Shown: positions 26,522-36,496 of the stretch, one piece after another
How the letters are laid out: every line of letters begins with the position of its first letter
Numbering within the stretch: the stretch's first letter is position 1
Source: UBA12191 sp009937185
GTDB lineage: Bacteria; Planctomycetota; UBA8108; UBA1146
Reading direction: 5' to 3'
DNA: 64,000 nt
NCBI GenBank assembly: GCA_938075155.1
Contig: CALJGL010000024.1
Span: 53,316-117,315, forward strand
The notes under the pieces: model-generated
What the model was told of the DNA's origin: nothing
The model's input: only the letters and a program-made list of their open reading frames with translations
The model's database searches: none
Made by a program: the position numbers and the translations under genes

Positions 26522-28681
26522 TTAGCAGCCTTCGAATTCCTGGCAGATCAAGTTGTCGACGGTGTCATCTGTTCCGCAAGTGCCCGTGGGAGCAGGCATT
26601 TGAGGTCCTCCTTCAAACAGGAAGGAGAGCATGTAAATGGCGTCTGAAATGTCTACAGATCCATCGTCATTGGCATCGAGAGCGTCGAGGCAAAGACTGG
26701 GTTCTTGACCAGGTGCGAATTGCAAGATGAGGTGCTGACTCACATCCACGATGTTGATGTCCCCATCAGGAACGACATCGCCCCGTATGAAATCGGATCC
26801 AGTTCCGCTGAGATCTGCGGAAAGCATCGTGATCACACCCGAGTCACGTCCAATGACATAACTAACCGGGAAGCCAAATGGTCCCGATTCGGTGCCGTCG
26901 AGTCCGTGAATGTCTCCAGAATTAACAGAGGGTGTTAGATCAAAACCAAGACCGACGGCGGCTCCGCCCACCAAACGTTCTAGGCGAGTGACTCCACCTG
27001 AAGAGAGAGATCCATAGGCAAGGTCAAACACGAGTGTGCTGCCACCTCGTATTGCTATTCCGCCAAAGAAAACAGTAGGACTGGTTCGCGTGGGTATCTC
27101 TGCGGGATGAACCTCCACGATACCGTCTGTGGAAATGGTCAAAATCTGTTGTGTGGACAGGTTCACCGTCAGGTATTTACCCAGAGTCGGTGAATATGTT
27201 AGACCGCTGAGAAGTTGTCCTGGGGCAACGTTCAACGACGAAGCGGAGACTTCTGCTCCAGCGAGATCTGTGATCCGGAAATCTGCGTTCTCGGTGAGCC
27301 ATGCCAACTGATCCGTATCTGAATTCCAAGCGATGCCCGAGAGAGTTTGGCTACTGGAGAAGGGTCCAGGAATAGCAACTCCAGTGGGGGTGAGATCTTT
27401 TTGGTAGGACCAAGCGCTGAGGCCGGAGCTGTCAGCGACCAGCAACTGATCGGTTGATTCCACGACTGCTACGCCACCGGGCGTTGAGCCAGAGTGAGCC
27501 ACTGCACCGAGGAATCTACCGAAGCCTGCGACCACTTCACAGGTTGCAGCTGGAAGTCCGTCAGGGGATCCAGCAGGGGTCGGTATCACTTCGTAGGCGT
27601 ATGTTCCGGGGTCGACATCCATATCCACATAGGAGTCTACTCCTGCACCGAGGACGGCGATTTCAGTACCACCTCGGAGAACGCGGATAGTGTCGTATGT
27701 GATGGGATTCGTCCAGCTCAGGGTGACATCATTATTGTTGTCAGCAGAGCAGGCAATGTCTGTAATCGAGGGTGCTAAAGGAGTGGGAACCGGGACTTCG
27801 ACCACTGTTCCATTGGTGAGATCGAGGAGATAGTTACTCGGACCTCCGTAGGACCCGAAGGGAGTCCAAGCAATACCCGTGACCCAGCCACTCATGTTAT
27901 TGAGGCTGGCCAACGGAAAGGAGAGTCCTTGTACTTCGCCAGTTACAGAGACGCGCTCGACCTTATTGGTGCGATTGGCTGCAGGGGATCCGACAGGGAG
28001 ATCTAAGAAGAATTCTAGAGTATTCAAATCCTGAACGACTGTGAGGCCGAGACCAAATGCGCCAGCTGCTGAGCCATCTTGTTCGGGGTTTCCGAAAGTT
28101 TGTCCCGTGAACGTCCCGTCAGGCTGAAGTTCATGGTAGGTGTCGTTTTCAAAATCATTGGTCCAGAAACTATTGGTGCTGGGGAACCAGGCGAGTCCTG
28201 TCAGACTTGTTACGCCGGCTGGAAGGTTCAGCGGAGTTTCAGAAATCAGACTTCCACCTAAACTCGAAACCACCAACAAGTCGTTGCCTTGATCATTGAT
28301 AATCCAGTAGAGATTATTGTCGATCCCCGACCAAGCAAGACCCAGGTATGTTGCGGGTCCTTTTGGAGCGGCCTGAGCGATAGGTATGATGGTAATATCC
28401 TGTCCTGAGAAGCGATAGAAAACGCCACTGAGGTAATCTGCGACAAAAAGATCTCCTGTGCCGACATTGATCGTCGTCGCAAAGGGAAGGTCGCCAGGAA
28501 AGGTTCCTGATTGAAGAATGCAGGTTCCGTATGTGGGGGCTGCGGGGTTACAAAATATTTGTCCCTCAACCTTCCCTGGAAGAGAACCCAAGAGCACGAA
28601 GCATGTGATCAGCGCTAACCAAAGAGCAGGGCGCGCTCCAGTAGCTTGAGAACCAATAATCGAATCATTGAATGACTTCAT
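26522..28681 (-). CDS. Large secreted beta-propeller-like protein with dockerin-like end
   Basis: A 719-residue exported protein. The signal peptide runs to about residue 40 (PALWLALITCFVLLGSLPG). Two regions of repeated beta-propeller-like strands (for example LGLAWSGIDNNLYWI and LSGIAWNSDTDQLAWL) flank one Fn3-like module (SADNNNDVTLSWTNPITYDTIRV). The C-terminus is a dockerin-like pair of Ca loops (GDVVPDGDINIVDVSQ and DANDDGSVDISDA) ending in Cys residues. I use ATG 28681, with GAGGAAAG upstream; the frame extends to 28792. It is probably displayed at or released from the cell surface; the ligand is unknown. Its Fn3-like module resembles those of the giant proteins at 29685 and 60918. Confidence 0.72.
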   Translation of the reverse strand: MKSFNDSIIGSQATGARPALWLALITCFVLLGSLPGKVEGQIFCNPAAPTYGTCILQSGTFPGDLPFATTINVGTGDLFVADYLSGVFYRFSGQDITIIPIAQAAPKGPATYLGLAWSGIDNNLYWIINDQGNDLLVVSSLGGSLISETPLNLPAGVTSLTGLAWFPSTNSFWTNDFENDTYHELQPDGTFTGQTFGNPEQDGSAAGAFGLGLTVVQDLNTLEFFLDLPVGSPAANRTNKVERVSVTGEVQGLSFPLASLNNMSGWVTGIAWTPFGSYGGPSNYLLDLTNGTVVEVPVPTPLAPSITDIACSADNNNDVTLSWTNPITYDTIRVLRGGTEIAVLGAGVDSYVDMDVDPGTYAYEVIPTPAGSPDGLPAATCEVVAGFGRFLGAVAHSGSTPGGVAVVESTDQLLVADSSGLSAWSYQKDLTPTGVAIPGPFSSSQTLSGIAWNSDTDQLAWLTENADFRITDLAGAEVSASSLNVAPGQLLSGLTYSPTLGKYLTVNLSTQQILTISTDGIVEVHPAEIPTRTSPTVFFGGIAIRGGSTLVFDLAYGSLSSGGVTRLERLVGGAAVGLGFDLTPSVNSGDIHGLDGTESGPFGFPVSYVIGRDSGVITMLSADLSGTGSDFIRGDVVPDGDINIVDVSQHLILQFAPGQEPSLCLDALDANDDGSVDISDAIYMLSFLFEGGPQMPAPTGTCGTDDTVDNLICQEFEGC

Positions 28682-29018
28682 CTGACATTCTTTCCTCGAG
28701 CTGACCTCGCAAAAGGCCCCGCATGCGGACAGTGTCCGAAGCGGAAATGGGTGGTGGTTCATATCTTCAGCGACCATAGGGTCCGATAACACTCACACCA
28801 ACAAAATTCAGGGGGTAGGTTCATCAAAGAAACAGATCGGAATTAGGAGTTATATCGCCTCAATGAAGGGGCGTAACCCAGTCTCTGAAACCCCGAATTG
28901 AGGGGATCACAAATGAACTACCTACATGAATTCTAGCCGGGGAAGGCCTCATGTCAATCAACACAGCCTTGAGAAGGATTATCTGGGCAATTGCTGGGGA
29001 ATAGTTACCGGATGAGGG
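28682..29018. other. Intergenic region between same-strand genes
   Basis: The region lies between the Cys-rich sigma-like gene and the start of the secreted-protein gene, both on the minus strand, and should contain the promoter of the latter. A short C4/G4 hairpin near 28892-28906 has no T run, so it is not a convincing terminator. I see no RNA gene. Confidence 0.4.
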
Positions 29019-29435
29019 TTATCCACCTGAGTTGCGAGAGAACTCCCGGTTTTCGAAGTGCTTGCCGACGGCTCTTCGAGCTCGGACAAGGGCATCTGCC
29101 ACCGCCTGCTGGGTCACCTTTAATCGATCCGCAATCTCCTGTTGTTGGAGTGATTCACGATAATACAACTGAACCACTTGCTGCTGGCGGGGGGTCAGAA
29201 GGTGAATATTGTCCAGCAGAACGTTCACAGTTCGTATTCCCATATAGAGTCTGGGGAGGTCTTCGGCGTCTACCCGACCTTTTTCCATACTCGGAATCAC
29301 ATTTTCAATCAGATCACAGACTTTGAGGCACTGGGAGAAGATCGGGCAGCGAGAACAGACGGGACCGTAGGCCCCGGGGGTCAAACTCTCGTTTCCTGTG
29401 ATACCAGGAGGTAATCCTGCACCCGTGATCGACAT
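29019..29435 (-). CDS. Cys-rich sigma-70 region-4-like DNA-binding protein
   Basis: A 138-residue protein with a C-terminal helix-turn-helix like sigma-70 region 4 (LTPRQQQVVQLYYRESLQQQEIADRLKV, then TQQAVADALVRARRAV). It has no region 2, so it is not a complete sigma factor. The N-terminal part has CSRCPIFSQCLKVC, a Cx2Cx5Cx3C cluster that could bind zinc or an iron-sulfur cluster. It is likely a transcription regulator with a metal- or redox-sensing domain. I prefer ATG 29435 over TTG 29444. It sits between two very large secreted-protein genes on the same strand. Confidence 0.68.
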   Translation of the reverse strand: MSITGAGLPPGITGNESLTPGAYGPVCSRCPIFSQCLKVCDLIENVIPSMEKGRVDAEDLPRLYMGIRTVNVLLDNIHLLTPRQQQVVQLYYRESLQQQEIADRLKVTQQAVADALVRARRAVGKHFENREFSRNSGG

Positions 29436-29560
29436 TTCTTTCAAACCGTCCGTTTCGTGACCTGTAGAGTGGAATCAGGCTCGGGGGCCTATTTTCTATT
29501 CCACTCGTAAGGAAGCATACCCCGAACTGGCGAGATCGACACCCCCAGATTGCACAGTGG

Positions 29561-29596
29561 TTTGTAGATGGACGGTGGTTTGCAGATGGACGGTGG
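29561..29596. repeat. 18-bp tandem duplication
   Basis: Two adjacent 18-base units with the core AGATGGACGGTGG differ at one base. A partial third copy may precede them. They are in non-coding DNA between the giant gene and the Cys-rich regulator. Confidence 0.75.
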
Positions 29597-29622
29597 AGGG
29601 GTCAAGGTCGTCTGAAAAGAGG

Positions 29623-29655
29623 ACAACCCCCGCCGGCATTGCCGGCGGGGGTTGT
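29623..29655 (-). terminator. Strong GC-rich terminator
   Basis: A 15-bp stem (29623-29637 with 29641-29655) around an ATT loop lies 30 bases beyond the stop of the giant gene. The minus-strand tail is only moderately T-rich (TCCTCTTTTC). Confidence 0.75.
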
Positions 29656-29684
29656 ATCTTTCGAACTTTCGGAAAGCGTCAGCC

Positions 29685-32600
29685 CTAGTAGGGGGATTCG
29701 ATGCAATCCAGAGTATCGTCGGTCGGATCGAGTCCTGCATCCGGGTAGTTATTCGCCGGCGGCATGCTGGGCATTCCTTCGGCATGCAGGTAGTAGAAGA
29801 TCATCAGCATGGCGTCGCCAATGGTGACCAAACCGTTGTCATCGAAGTCTGCAGAGTCGAAGCAAGTCGGCTCCTGTCCACCGATGAAGAGCCAGTTCAA
29901 GACCCAGATACCGTCTGCGATGTCACAGTTGGTATCACCGTTGGCATCACCTCGGAGGAATCGCTCCACATGTCCGGCACAAGTTGTCGAGGTGGTTACC
30001 CCGTCAGCATGATCACCGTAAATCACGTAGGAGTAGTCACCCTCCACCGGGACGATGTCCTGGTAGCTTGTGGCGTTCCCTGAAATCGAGGCATGCAGTA
30101 CACCGTTGCGTTCGATATGAATCGTGGTGTAGCTGGCTTGGTTTTCCCAACTCAGATTGACCGGAGCACCATAGAAAGTGCACGCCAAGTTGATCGGTGG
30201 AGGCAAGATGGTGACCGAACATGTGAGTCCGGCTGTCTCCGAAGTACCGATTCTTGCGACGATCTCGTAGTTGTAAGTGCCGGCGTCCAGAGGGAAGTCT
30301 GTGAAGAACTCGGTGCCACCATTGGCAGAGCCGATCTTGTCACCATTTCTGTAGACAGCAATCGCATCATAGGTTTCGCCATTCGTCCAACTCAGGTTGT
30401 TGCCGTCACCAATGGTGGAGCAACTGAAGCCCGAAAGTGGAACCGGAACAACAATAGAGCAAGAAGTGGCAGGTGAGGTGCCGTCGGCACTTCTGTTGAC
30501 CACTGAATACTCATAAGTTCCCGATCCGGGAGTATCGGTGTAACTGGTCGAGGATCCACCCAGAGAGTCGATCAGGTTTCCATCACGATAGATATCCACC
30601 GCAATACCAGCAGCCGGGAGATCCCAGCTCATCTGGACTTGAGCTCCATTCGAGAGCGTGCAAGAGAGATTCTCCGGAGTGGAGGGCACATCGACAGTAC
30701 AGCTGGTGGGATCACTTTCAATGGATCCAGCAGCAGCGACCAAGGTGTAAGTATGTGCACCATGGGCCTGGGAATCACTGTCATGGTAGGAAGTGGCATC
30801 ACCCGGGAGCAGTGCCAAGAAGTTGCCATCGCGACTGAGGGAGATCGACTCGTAGGTGTCATTGTTACTCCAGGAGAGATCTACCTCACCTGCAGTGACG
30901 GAGCATGCTAGGCCAGTGGTTGGAGCCAGTTCATGAAGAACTGAACAATCAAATGTTCCACTAGTTGTTGAGTCAGTTTCTACACTCGCAGTAATTGAGT
31001 AGGTATGGTTACCCGTCGCTGCCGAATCATCGACAAAGGTGTTGGTGCCTCCATTGAGAAGTGCCAACTTCACGCCATCTCTTTCGAGAAGGATTGATTC
31101 GTAGGTGTCATTGTTGTTCCAAGACAGACTGACGAGACCTGCTGCTGAGCCGCAAGAGAATCCGCTCGGATTCGCAAGGACTCGTGCTGATGTACAGGTT
31201 GTCGCACTGGTACTGGCACCAATCGTGTTTGTCACGCAGTAGGTGTAGTTTCCAGGTGGCACGCCGGTGTCAGAGTAGCTGGTTGCAGCTCCAGAGATGG
31301 TTGCAATCGGATTGCCATCACGTGTCACAAGTTGTTCACTCCCTGGTGCCGCAAGGGTCCAGGTCAGGGTCACTGTGTTGTCCAGTGTAGAAGAAGCCAT
31401 GTCCATGGGTGTTGCCGGGACATCCACATTACATGAGGTCGGATCACTGTCGATGGATCCACCGGAAGCGACCAAGGAGTAACTTCTGGCACCGTGTGTG
31501 GCTGAAGCATCGTGGTAACTGGTGATGTCACCCGGAAGGATAGCCAGCAGGGTTCCATCGCGACTGACGGTGATAGATTCATATGTATCACCATTGGCCC
31601 AACTCAGATCAACTTCGCCACCTGTGACAGAGCATGCAAGCCCTTGTGGAGCGGTTAAGAAGTGATCGACAGTGCAATCGATGGTTGCGCTAGTACTGGG
31701 ACCATTCAACGCCGTCAGCGTGTAAGTGTGGCTGCCCACAGTAGCGGAGTCATCAGTGTAGGAGGTGCTGTCTCCATCAAGAATCGTCAACAAATCGCCG
31801 TCTCTGTTCAAGGTGAGCGTGGCGTAGGTGTCATTGTTTTCCCAGGATAAGTTGACGTATCCCGCAGCAGAGCTGCATGCGAGGGCACTTGGATCTCCCA
31901 GCACATGAATGGAAGAGCAGACTGTTGGACTGGTTCCTTCTCCGATGCGCATCGTCAGGCAGTACTCATAATCACCCATGCCATTACCCGGGTCTTGATA
32001 ACTCGTCGTGCCGCTGTCGAGGGTCGCAATAAGAGTATCATTGCGAGTGATATCTACTTCACTACCCGGACCGCTGTGATCCCAAGAAAGGCTGACAGTG
32101 CCTGCGAGGGCCGTCAAGCTTAGATTGGTAATAGCCGCAGGGACATCCTCGGTGCAGGAATCCGCGGTGGAATCATTTCCAAGAATGGCGCCCGAGACGG
32201 TGTAAGTTCTGTTTCCTGGGGTCACTGCAGAATCGATGTAACTGGTCTCAGTTCCACCGAGTTCTGCAATCACATTCCCGTCACGACGAAGTTCCACGGT
32301 CTCGTAACTGTCGTTATTGGTCCATGAAAGAGCAACATCTCCAGAAATGGATACGCATGAAAGATTGGTCGGCGGGAACGGCACGATCAGAGTACAGCAT
32401 GTCGAAGCACTCGTTTTTGAACCGTCGGAGTGATCGAAGACGTTGACCACGCAGTACTCATAAGTTCCGGGAGCCACACCTGCATCGGTGTATCCACCTG
32501 AATCAGGAGCGAGAGTCGCGATCAGGCTGCCGTCTCTGTAGACAACGATGCTGGTCGAGGGTTCAGTATTTTCCCATGTCAGTACCGAGTCCGTACCACC

Positions 32601-35600
32601 ACTCAGGCTGCAAGCCAATTGGGCGGGCGGATATGGAACAGTGACTGTGCAATCGAGACTTTTAGAGACGAAATTCGCAATCTTTCCATAGACCTGATAA
32701 AGGTGAGGACCAGGCCCCGGATTCGGATCAAAGTAAGAACTGCTTGTTCCTGGGATATTGTCTTCAATGGTTCCGCCGTCACGTGTCACGATGATTTCAT
32801 CATAAACACCGTTATTCGTCCATGTGATGGTCGTTTGTGCGGCATCTACAGAGCAAATGATCTCTGTGGGTGGCTCGGGGACGATAGCGTTTTTACAATT
32901 GTTAGTGCTGTAATTCGCATCGATCTCGGCCCTCACGCAATAACTGTAAACTCCGGGAAAAAGATCCGGGTCAATGTATGAGATAGTTGTTGGCGGCAAT
33001 GATGCAATCTCTTCGCCGTCTCTGAACAATCTGATGGAAGTGGCTTCTGGGACTGGGGGTGACCAACTAATGATAGCGTTTGAGCCATCGAGTAGTCCCG
33101 TACTGATCGTATTGATCGGTTCTGGGATCACAGTTTCACACTCAGTCGCATCGCTCGTACTCGTGTCGAGTCTTGCTTTGAGAGAGTAATCGTATGTCGC
33201 AGGGCTGAGACCCATATCGACATACTCCATGTCATCTCCAGATACTGTCGCTAGATAGTTAGCTCCACGATAAATATCGATATCGGAGTAACTTGGAAGT
33301 GGATTTGTCCAACTCAGTCTGACTTGATCTGCTTCACCCACACATGTCAATTCTTCGGGTCTGCGGAGAACAGTGATGCCTCTCATGAGAGGATCAGTCG
33401 TTCCAAGGCGAAGTCGAGCTTTCAACATGTAGTTGCGTTCTCCGAAGGGAACTTCGTCATCTGTGTAGTTGCTCAAAGTTCCAGAGATGGTCTCTAGGAA
33501 GAGATTGTCTCTGTAGATATCAATAAAGTCGTATAACCCGCCATTAATCCAGGAAAGTTGGACGGTCTGTCCCATCGCGGAGGCCATCAGATTACTGAGA
33601 GGAACGGGTACGGAGAGGGTGCAGTCGATCCTGCCACTCTGACCGTTGAACTTGCGACCTCTGATAGACACTGTGTAGTTGTCGGGGCCAAGCGAGTCCG
33701 TTTGGTAAGATTGTGTGTTTCCTGGAAGTTGTGCTAAGACAGCAACGGGATAACTACCGTTTGTAGGTCCAAACTCAATTTCGATAAAGTCGTAGGCATC
33801 CGTATTGATCCAGTTGAAAAATACAGTGTTACCTTCAGCGCTACACGTCAGCAATTTAGGTGCTACTGGGTCAGTGACCTCGCAATAAGCGCGGACCGAA
33901 ATGGCTCGGTCGTTGTCAGCCCGACCTTCGACGGAATACATGTAAGTGCCGGGTTCCAACAGAACCTCTGTGAAACTCGTTTGCCATCCTTCAAGGCTGG
34001 CCACTTCATTTCCATCACGGTAAATTTTGATGCTCTCGTATAATGTGTCAGGCCCATTACTCCAAGTTATGGTGGCCTCAACATTATTAGTTATGGGATT
34101 TGGTTCGGCTGAGCAGCTGGGATTAATCGGATTTTGCAGCACTGTAATCATGCAAGATACAGGCAATGTTTCTGTGCGATCTCCGCGTGAAACCAATTGG
34201 TAAGTGTGTCCCATGTAGTCGACGTCGATATCTGAGTAGGACACCGCTTCACCTGGAACACTGGCAATCAAAAGTCCGTCACGATAAACATCGGTTGCTG
34301 TGTAAAAGGCGTCATTATTGTCCCATGACAGGGTGACATTTCGGCCTAAAGACCTACACATAAAGTTCGAGATGGGATTCAGAACACGGATAGAACTTCC
34401 GCGCTTTTTGGTTGTGATATCTCTACGAATTCCACGAACTTCGTAAGTGTGATCTCCGTATTGAACATTCTCGTCAGTGTAGGAAGTATCTTCTCCACCA
34501 AGCGTATCAATCAGAATATCATCCTTGAATAACTCTATGACGTCATAAATGGCTCTGTTATTCCAAGTGATGTCTACAGTTTGACCGACGGCACTGGTTT
34601 GTACTTGGTTCGGTGAGCGCAGCTCATTACCGAGGTAGATGTACACGACTCCAGCATGAAGACGTCCGTAGGGGCTATCTCCGGGGGCTCCGATCATCAA
34701 ATCATTGGCACGGTCATTATTAAGGTCACCAGCACCACCGACGGAGCGTCCAACGGACTGATCGTCTTTGGAGCCTAGGTATGCGCGACCTTCTTGCTGA
34801 TGAAGATCAAGGACTTCGCTAGAACCAAGGTCTTGATTACCATCAATTCTGTGAGCACTTCCTTTTTCCTGTTCGAGGATCACTGTTCTTGGAATACCAA
34901 TAATGTGGTCGTCCAAACCGTCTCCAGAGTGATCGTAAACGCCGTGAACAGTTTGGCCGTCTTCATCATTATCGAAGAGAGTTTTGTAGGCTGTAATACC
35001 TGGGCCACCCTGTGCAAGATTGATGAATTCGGCTCTGTCACTGGATCCACGTACAAGGTAAGCCACCGTTTGTAACGTTGTGGGATCCTGATCATGGAGC
35101 GAACGACTGAGAAGCAATTCGGAGTCGCCATCATTGTCGGCATCTCCGGCACCTGCTACAGCCTGTCCAAGTTCATGATCACCATCTGGAATTCTGATCT
35201 TTGTTCCGCTGAGTCCATAACTGGAAAGTGAATTCAGGTTTGCTTCAGCTGGAGGAACAACTCCTCCGTAAACAACCCAGGCACGGCCTGCATGAAGTCC
35301 ACCATCGTCTCCATGACGTATGGAAGTGATGGCAATGTCTGCATGCCCGTCACCATCGAAATCTTCAATATCGGCAACAGAGTGACCTACATTGTGATTG
35401 TTTCCTCCGGTTTTGAAACGTGTGACGCTTGCATGACTCATCTTAAGATCGATGACAGACGGAAGAGATCCACCACGGATGAGATAAGCCGCTCCACTCG
35501 AGGAATCACCATGATCTTCTTCAGGTGCACCAATGAGGATGTCAGGAAAACCATCTCCGTCGAAGTCACCAGCACCACTGACTGAGTAACCCAGTCTTCC

Positions 35601-36182
35601 ATCTTCTTGGCCACCAATGATGGTGACACCCATGGATCCAAGAGAATCTACGGAAATCGTATCTGGAAGGTTTGGGGAACCATAGATCAGATACGCACGT
35701 CCGTTGCTGCTTTCGTCCATTCCACCACTGCCGTGGGCATCCGGAGAACCCACTAGGAAGTCGTCGAATCCGTCATTATTGACGTCACCCGCATCGGAAA
35801 CTGAAAATCCGAGTTGGTCTCCTGCATGAAGACCTCTGATCTTGATCGTTGTCCCCGGTGTCGGAGTTTTGAGATCAATCTCAGTGTCCATGTTTTGTGA
35901 TCCCAAAATGATGTAAGCGTGACCTCTTCGGCCATCCGATTCATTTTTTGTATCGGGAGCACCCAGGATCGCATCTTTGTATCCGTCATTATTGACGTCA
36001 CCTGCTCCTGATGTTGATTTACCAAGATTAGCGTCACTGCGATTTCCAGAGACTTTGATCTGGGCAGAATCGATGAATACAGCATCTCCAGCTATGGAGA
36101 TGGTTGGCAGGGCGAGTCCTATACATAGGGTCGCGACCGCGAGGAGAATCGTCAGTGGACGATGGCTTAAATATTGATACAT
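29685..36182 (-). CDS. Giant secreted protein: FG-GAP propeller, 19 Fn3-like repeats, dockerin end
   Basis: A 2165-residue exported protein. The signal peptide covers about residues 1-32. Seven integrin-type FG-GAP repeats follow (for example GAGDVNNDGYKDAILGAPD, GAGDFDGDGFPDILIGAPE), predicting one beta-propeller. Then come 19 Fn3-like modules of about 80 residues with the pattern SxWxNxxxYxxIxxxRDG, LxGxxTSYxD and GxxxY. The protein ends in dockerin-like loops (GDANGDTNCDIADGIW, DFDDNGLVTIGDA) and an acidic tail. ATG 36182 has AGGAG six bases upstream. Such a protein is likely a surface adhesin or matrix component (inference). Modules 11-13 and 14-16 are a duplicated block. Confidence 0.82.
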   Translation of the reverse strand: MYQYLSHRPLTILLAVATLCIGLALPTISIAGDAVFIDSAQIKVSGNRSDANLGKSTSGAGDVNNDGYKDAILGAPDTKNESDGRRGHAYIILGSQNMDTEIDLKTPTPGTTIKIRGLHAGDQLGFSVSDAGDVNNDGFDDFLVGSPDAHGSGGMDESSNGRAYLIYGSPNLPDTISVDSLGSMGVTIIGGQEDGRLGYSVSGAGDFDGDGFPDILIGAPEEDHGDSSSGAAYLIRGGSLPSVIDLKMSHASVTRFKTGGNNHNVGHSVADIEDFDGDGHADIAITSIRHGDDGGLHAGRAWVVYGGVVPPAEANLNSLSSYGLSGTKIRIPDGDHELGQAVAGAGDADNDGDSELLLSRSLHDQDPTTLQTVAYLVRGSSDRAEFINLAQGGPGITAYKTLFDNDEDGQTVHGVYDHSGDGLDDHIIGIPRTVILEQEKGSAHRIDGNQDLGSSEVLDLHQQEGRAYLGSKDDQSVGRSVGGAGDLNNDRANDLMIGAPGDSPYGRLHAGVVYIYLGNELRSPNQVQTSAVGQTVDITWNNRAIYDVIELFKDDILIDTLGGEDTSYTDENVQYGDHTYEVRGIRRDITTKKRGSSIRVLNPISNFMCRSLGRNVTLSWDNNDAFYTATDVYRDGLLIASVPGEAVSYSDIDVDYMGHTYQLVSRGDRTETLPVSCMITVLQNPINPSCSAEPNPITNNVEATITWSNGPDTLYESIKIYRDGNEVASLEGWQTSFTEVLLEPGTYMYSVEGRADNDRAISVRAYCEVTDPVAPKLLTCSAEGNTVFFNWINTDAYDFIEIEFGPTNGSYPVAVLAQLPGNTQSYQTDSLGPDNYTVSIRGRKFNGQSGRIDCTLSVPVPLSNLMASAMGQTVQLSWINGGLYDFIDIYRDNLFLETISGTLSNYTDDEVPFGERNYMLKARLRLGTTDPLMRGITVLRRPEELTCVGEADQVRLSWTNPLPSYSDIDIYRGANYLATVSGDDMEYVDMGLSPATYDYSLKARLDTSTSDATECETVIPEPINTISTGLLDGSNAIISWSPPVPEATSIRLFRDGEEIASLPPTTISYIDPDLFPGVYSYCVRAEIDANYSTNNCKNAIVPEPPTEIICSVDAAQTTITWTNNGVYDEIIVTRDGGTIEDNIPGTSSSYFDPNPGPGPHLYQVYGKIANFVSKSLDCTVTVPYPPAQLACSLSGGTDSVLTWENTEPSTSIVVYRDGSLIATLAPDSGGYTDAGVAPGTYEYCVVNVFDHSDGSKTSASTCCTLIVPFPPTNLSCVSISGDVALSWTNNDSYETVELRRDGNVIAELGGTETSYIDSAVTPGNRTYTVSGAILGNDSTADSCTEDVPAAITNLSLTALAGTVSLSWDHSGPGSEVDITRNDTLIATLDSGTTSYQDPGNGMGDYEYCLTMRIGEGTSPTVCSSIHVLGDPSALACSSAAGYVNLSWENNDTYATLTLNRDGDLLTILDGDSTSYTDDSATVGSHTYTLTALNGPSTSATIDCTVDHFLTAPQGLACSVTGGEVDLSWANGDTYESITVSRDGTLLAILPGDITSYHDASATHGARSYSLVASGGSIDSDPTSCNVDVPATPMDMASSTLDNTVTLTWTLAAPGSEQLVTRDGNPIATISGAATSYSDTGVPPGNYTYCVTNTIGASTSATTCTSARVLANPSGFSCGSAAGLVSLSWNNNDTYESILLERDGVKLALLNGGTNTFVDDSAATGNHTYSITASVETDSTTSGTFDCSVLHELAPTTGLACSVTAGEVDLSWSNNDTYESISLSRDGNFLALLPGDATSYHDSDSQAHGAHTYTLVAAAGSIESDPTSCTVDVPSTPENLSCTLSNGAQVQMSWDLPAAGIAVDIYRDGNLIDSLGGSSTSYTDTPGSGTYEYSVVNRSADGTSPATSCSIVVPVPLSGFSCSTIGDGNNLSWTNGETYDAIAVYRNGDKIGSANGGTEFFTDFPLDAGTYNYEIVARIGTSETAGLTCSVTILPPPINLACTFYGAPVNLSWENQASYTTIHIERNGVLHASISGNATSYQDIVPVEGDYSYVIYGDHADGVTTSTTCAGHVERFLRGDANGDTNCDIADGIWVLNWLFIGGQEPTCFDSADFDDNGLVTIGDAMLMIFYYLHAEGMPSMPPANNYPDAGLDPTDDTLDCIESPY
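30684..32138 (-). repeat. Internal three-module duplication in the giant gene
   Basis: Two consecutive blocks of three Fn3-like modules (31416-32138 and 30684-31415) correspond module by module. Equivalent positions such as the two AGCATGC sites are exactly 729 bases apart (243 codons). The third modules (GLACSVTGGEVDLSW and GLACSVTAGEVDLSW) are nearly identical, and the first and second modules are clearly related. Confidence 0.8.
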
Positions 36183-36434
36183 ACTTTCTCCTGGTTGGAA
36201 TAAGAGAGTCAATGGACCCAAGGAAGAATCCACTCGCACTTTCAGTGCGGGGGGCACACCTCCCAAAGGCATAATCAAAAACATGACCACCAAAACGGAT
36301 GGTGGGTAAATAAACTGAATACTTCACAACAATATGATTACAAACAGCCGGGTACAAGCGTTGTAAACTCAATAATCACAATCAATATTGTTCGCTGAAT
36401 AGGGACACTTGGTATTCATAGGGGTAAAAAAAAC

Positions 36435-36467
36435 AAGCCCGTGCACCAGATAAAGGTGCACGGGCTT
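36435..36467 (-). terminator. Intrinsic terminator
   Basis: A 13-bp stem (36435-36447 with 36455-36467) with a 7-base loop is followed on the minus strand by a run of T. It lies 30 bases after the stop of the four-helix membrane protein gene. Confidence 0.88.
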
Positions 36468-36496
36468 AATACTTACGTAAGTAATTATTACCGAAT

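Noticed and set aside
29561..29596. CRISPR array
   Set aside because: There are only two adjacent 18-bp copies without spacers; none of the tandem repeats in the window has the repeat-spacer pattern.
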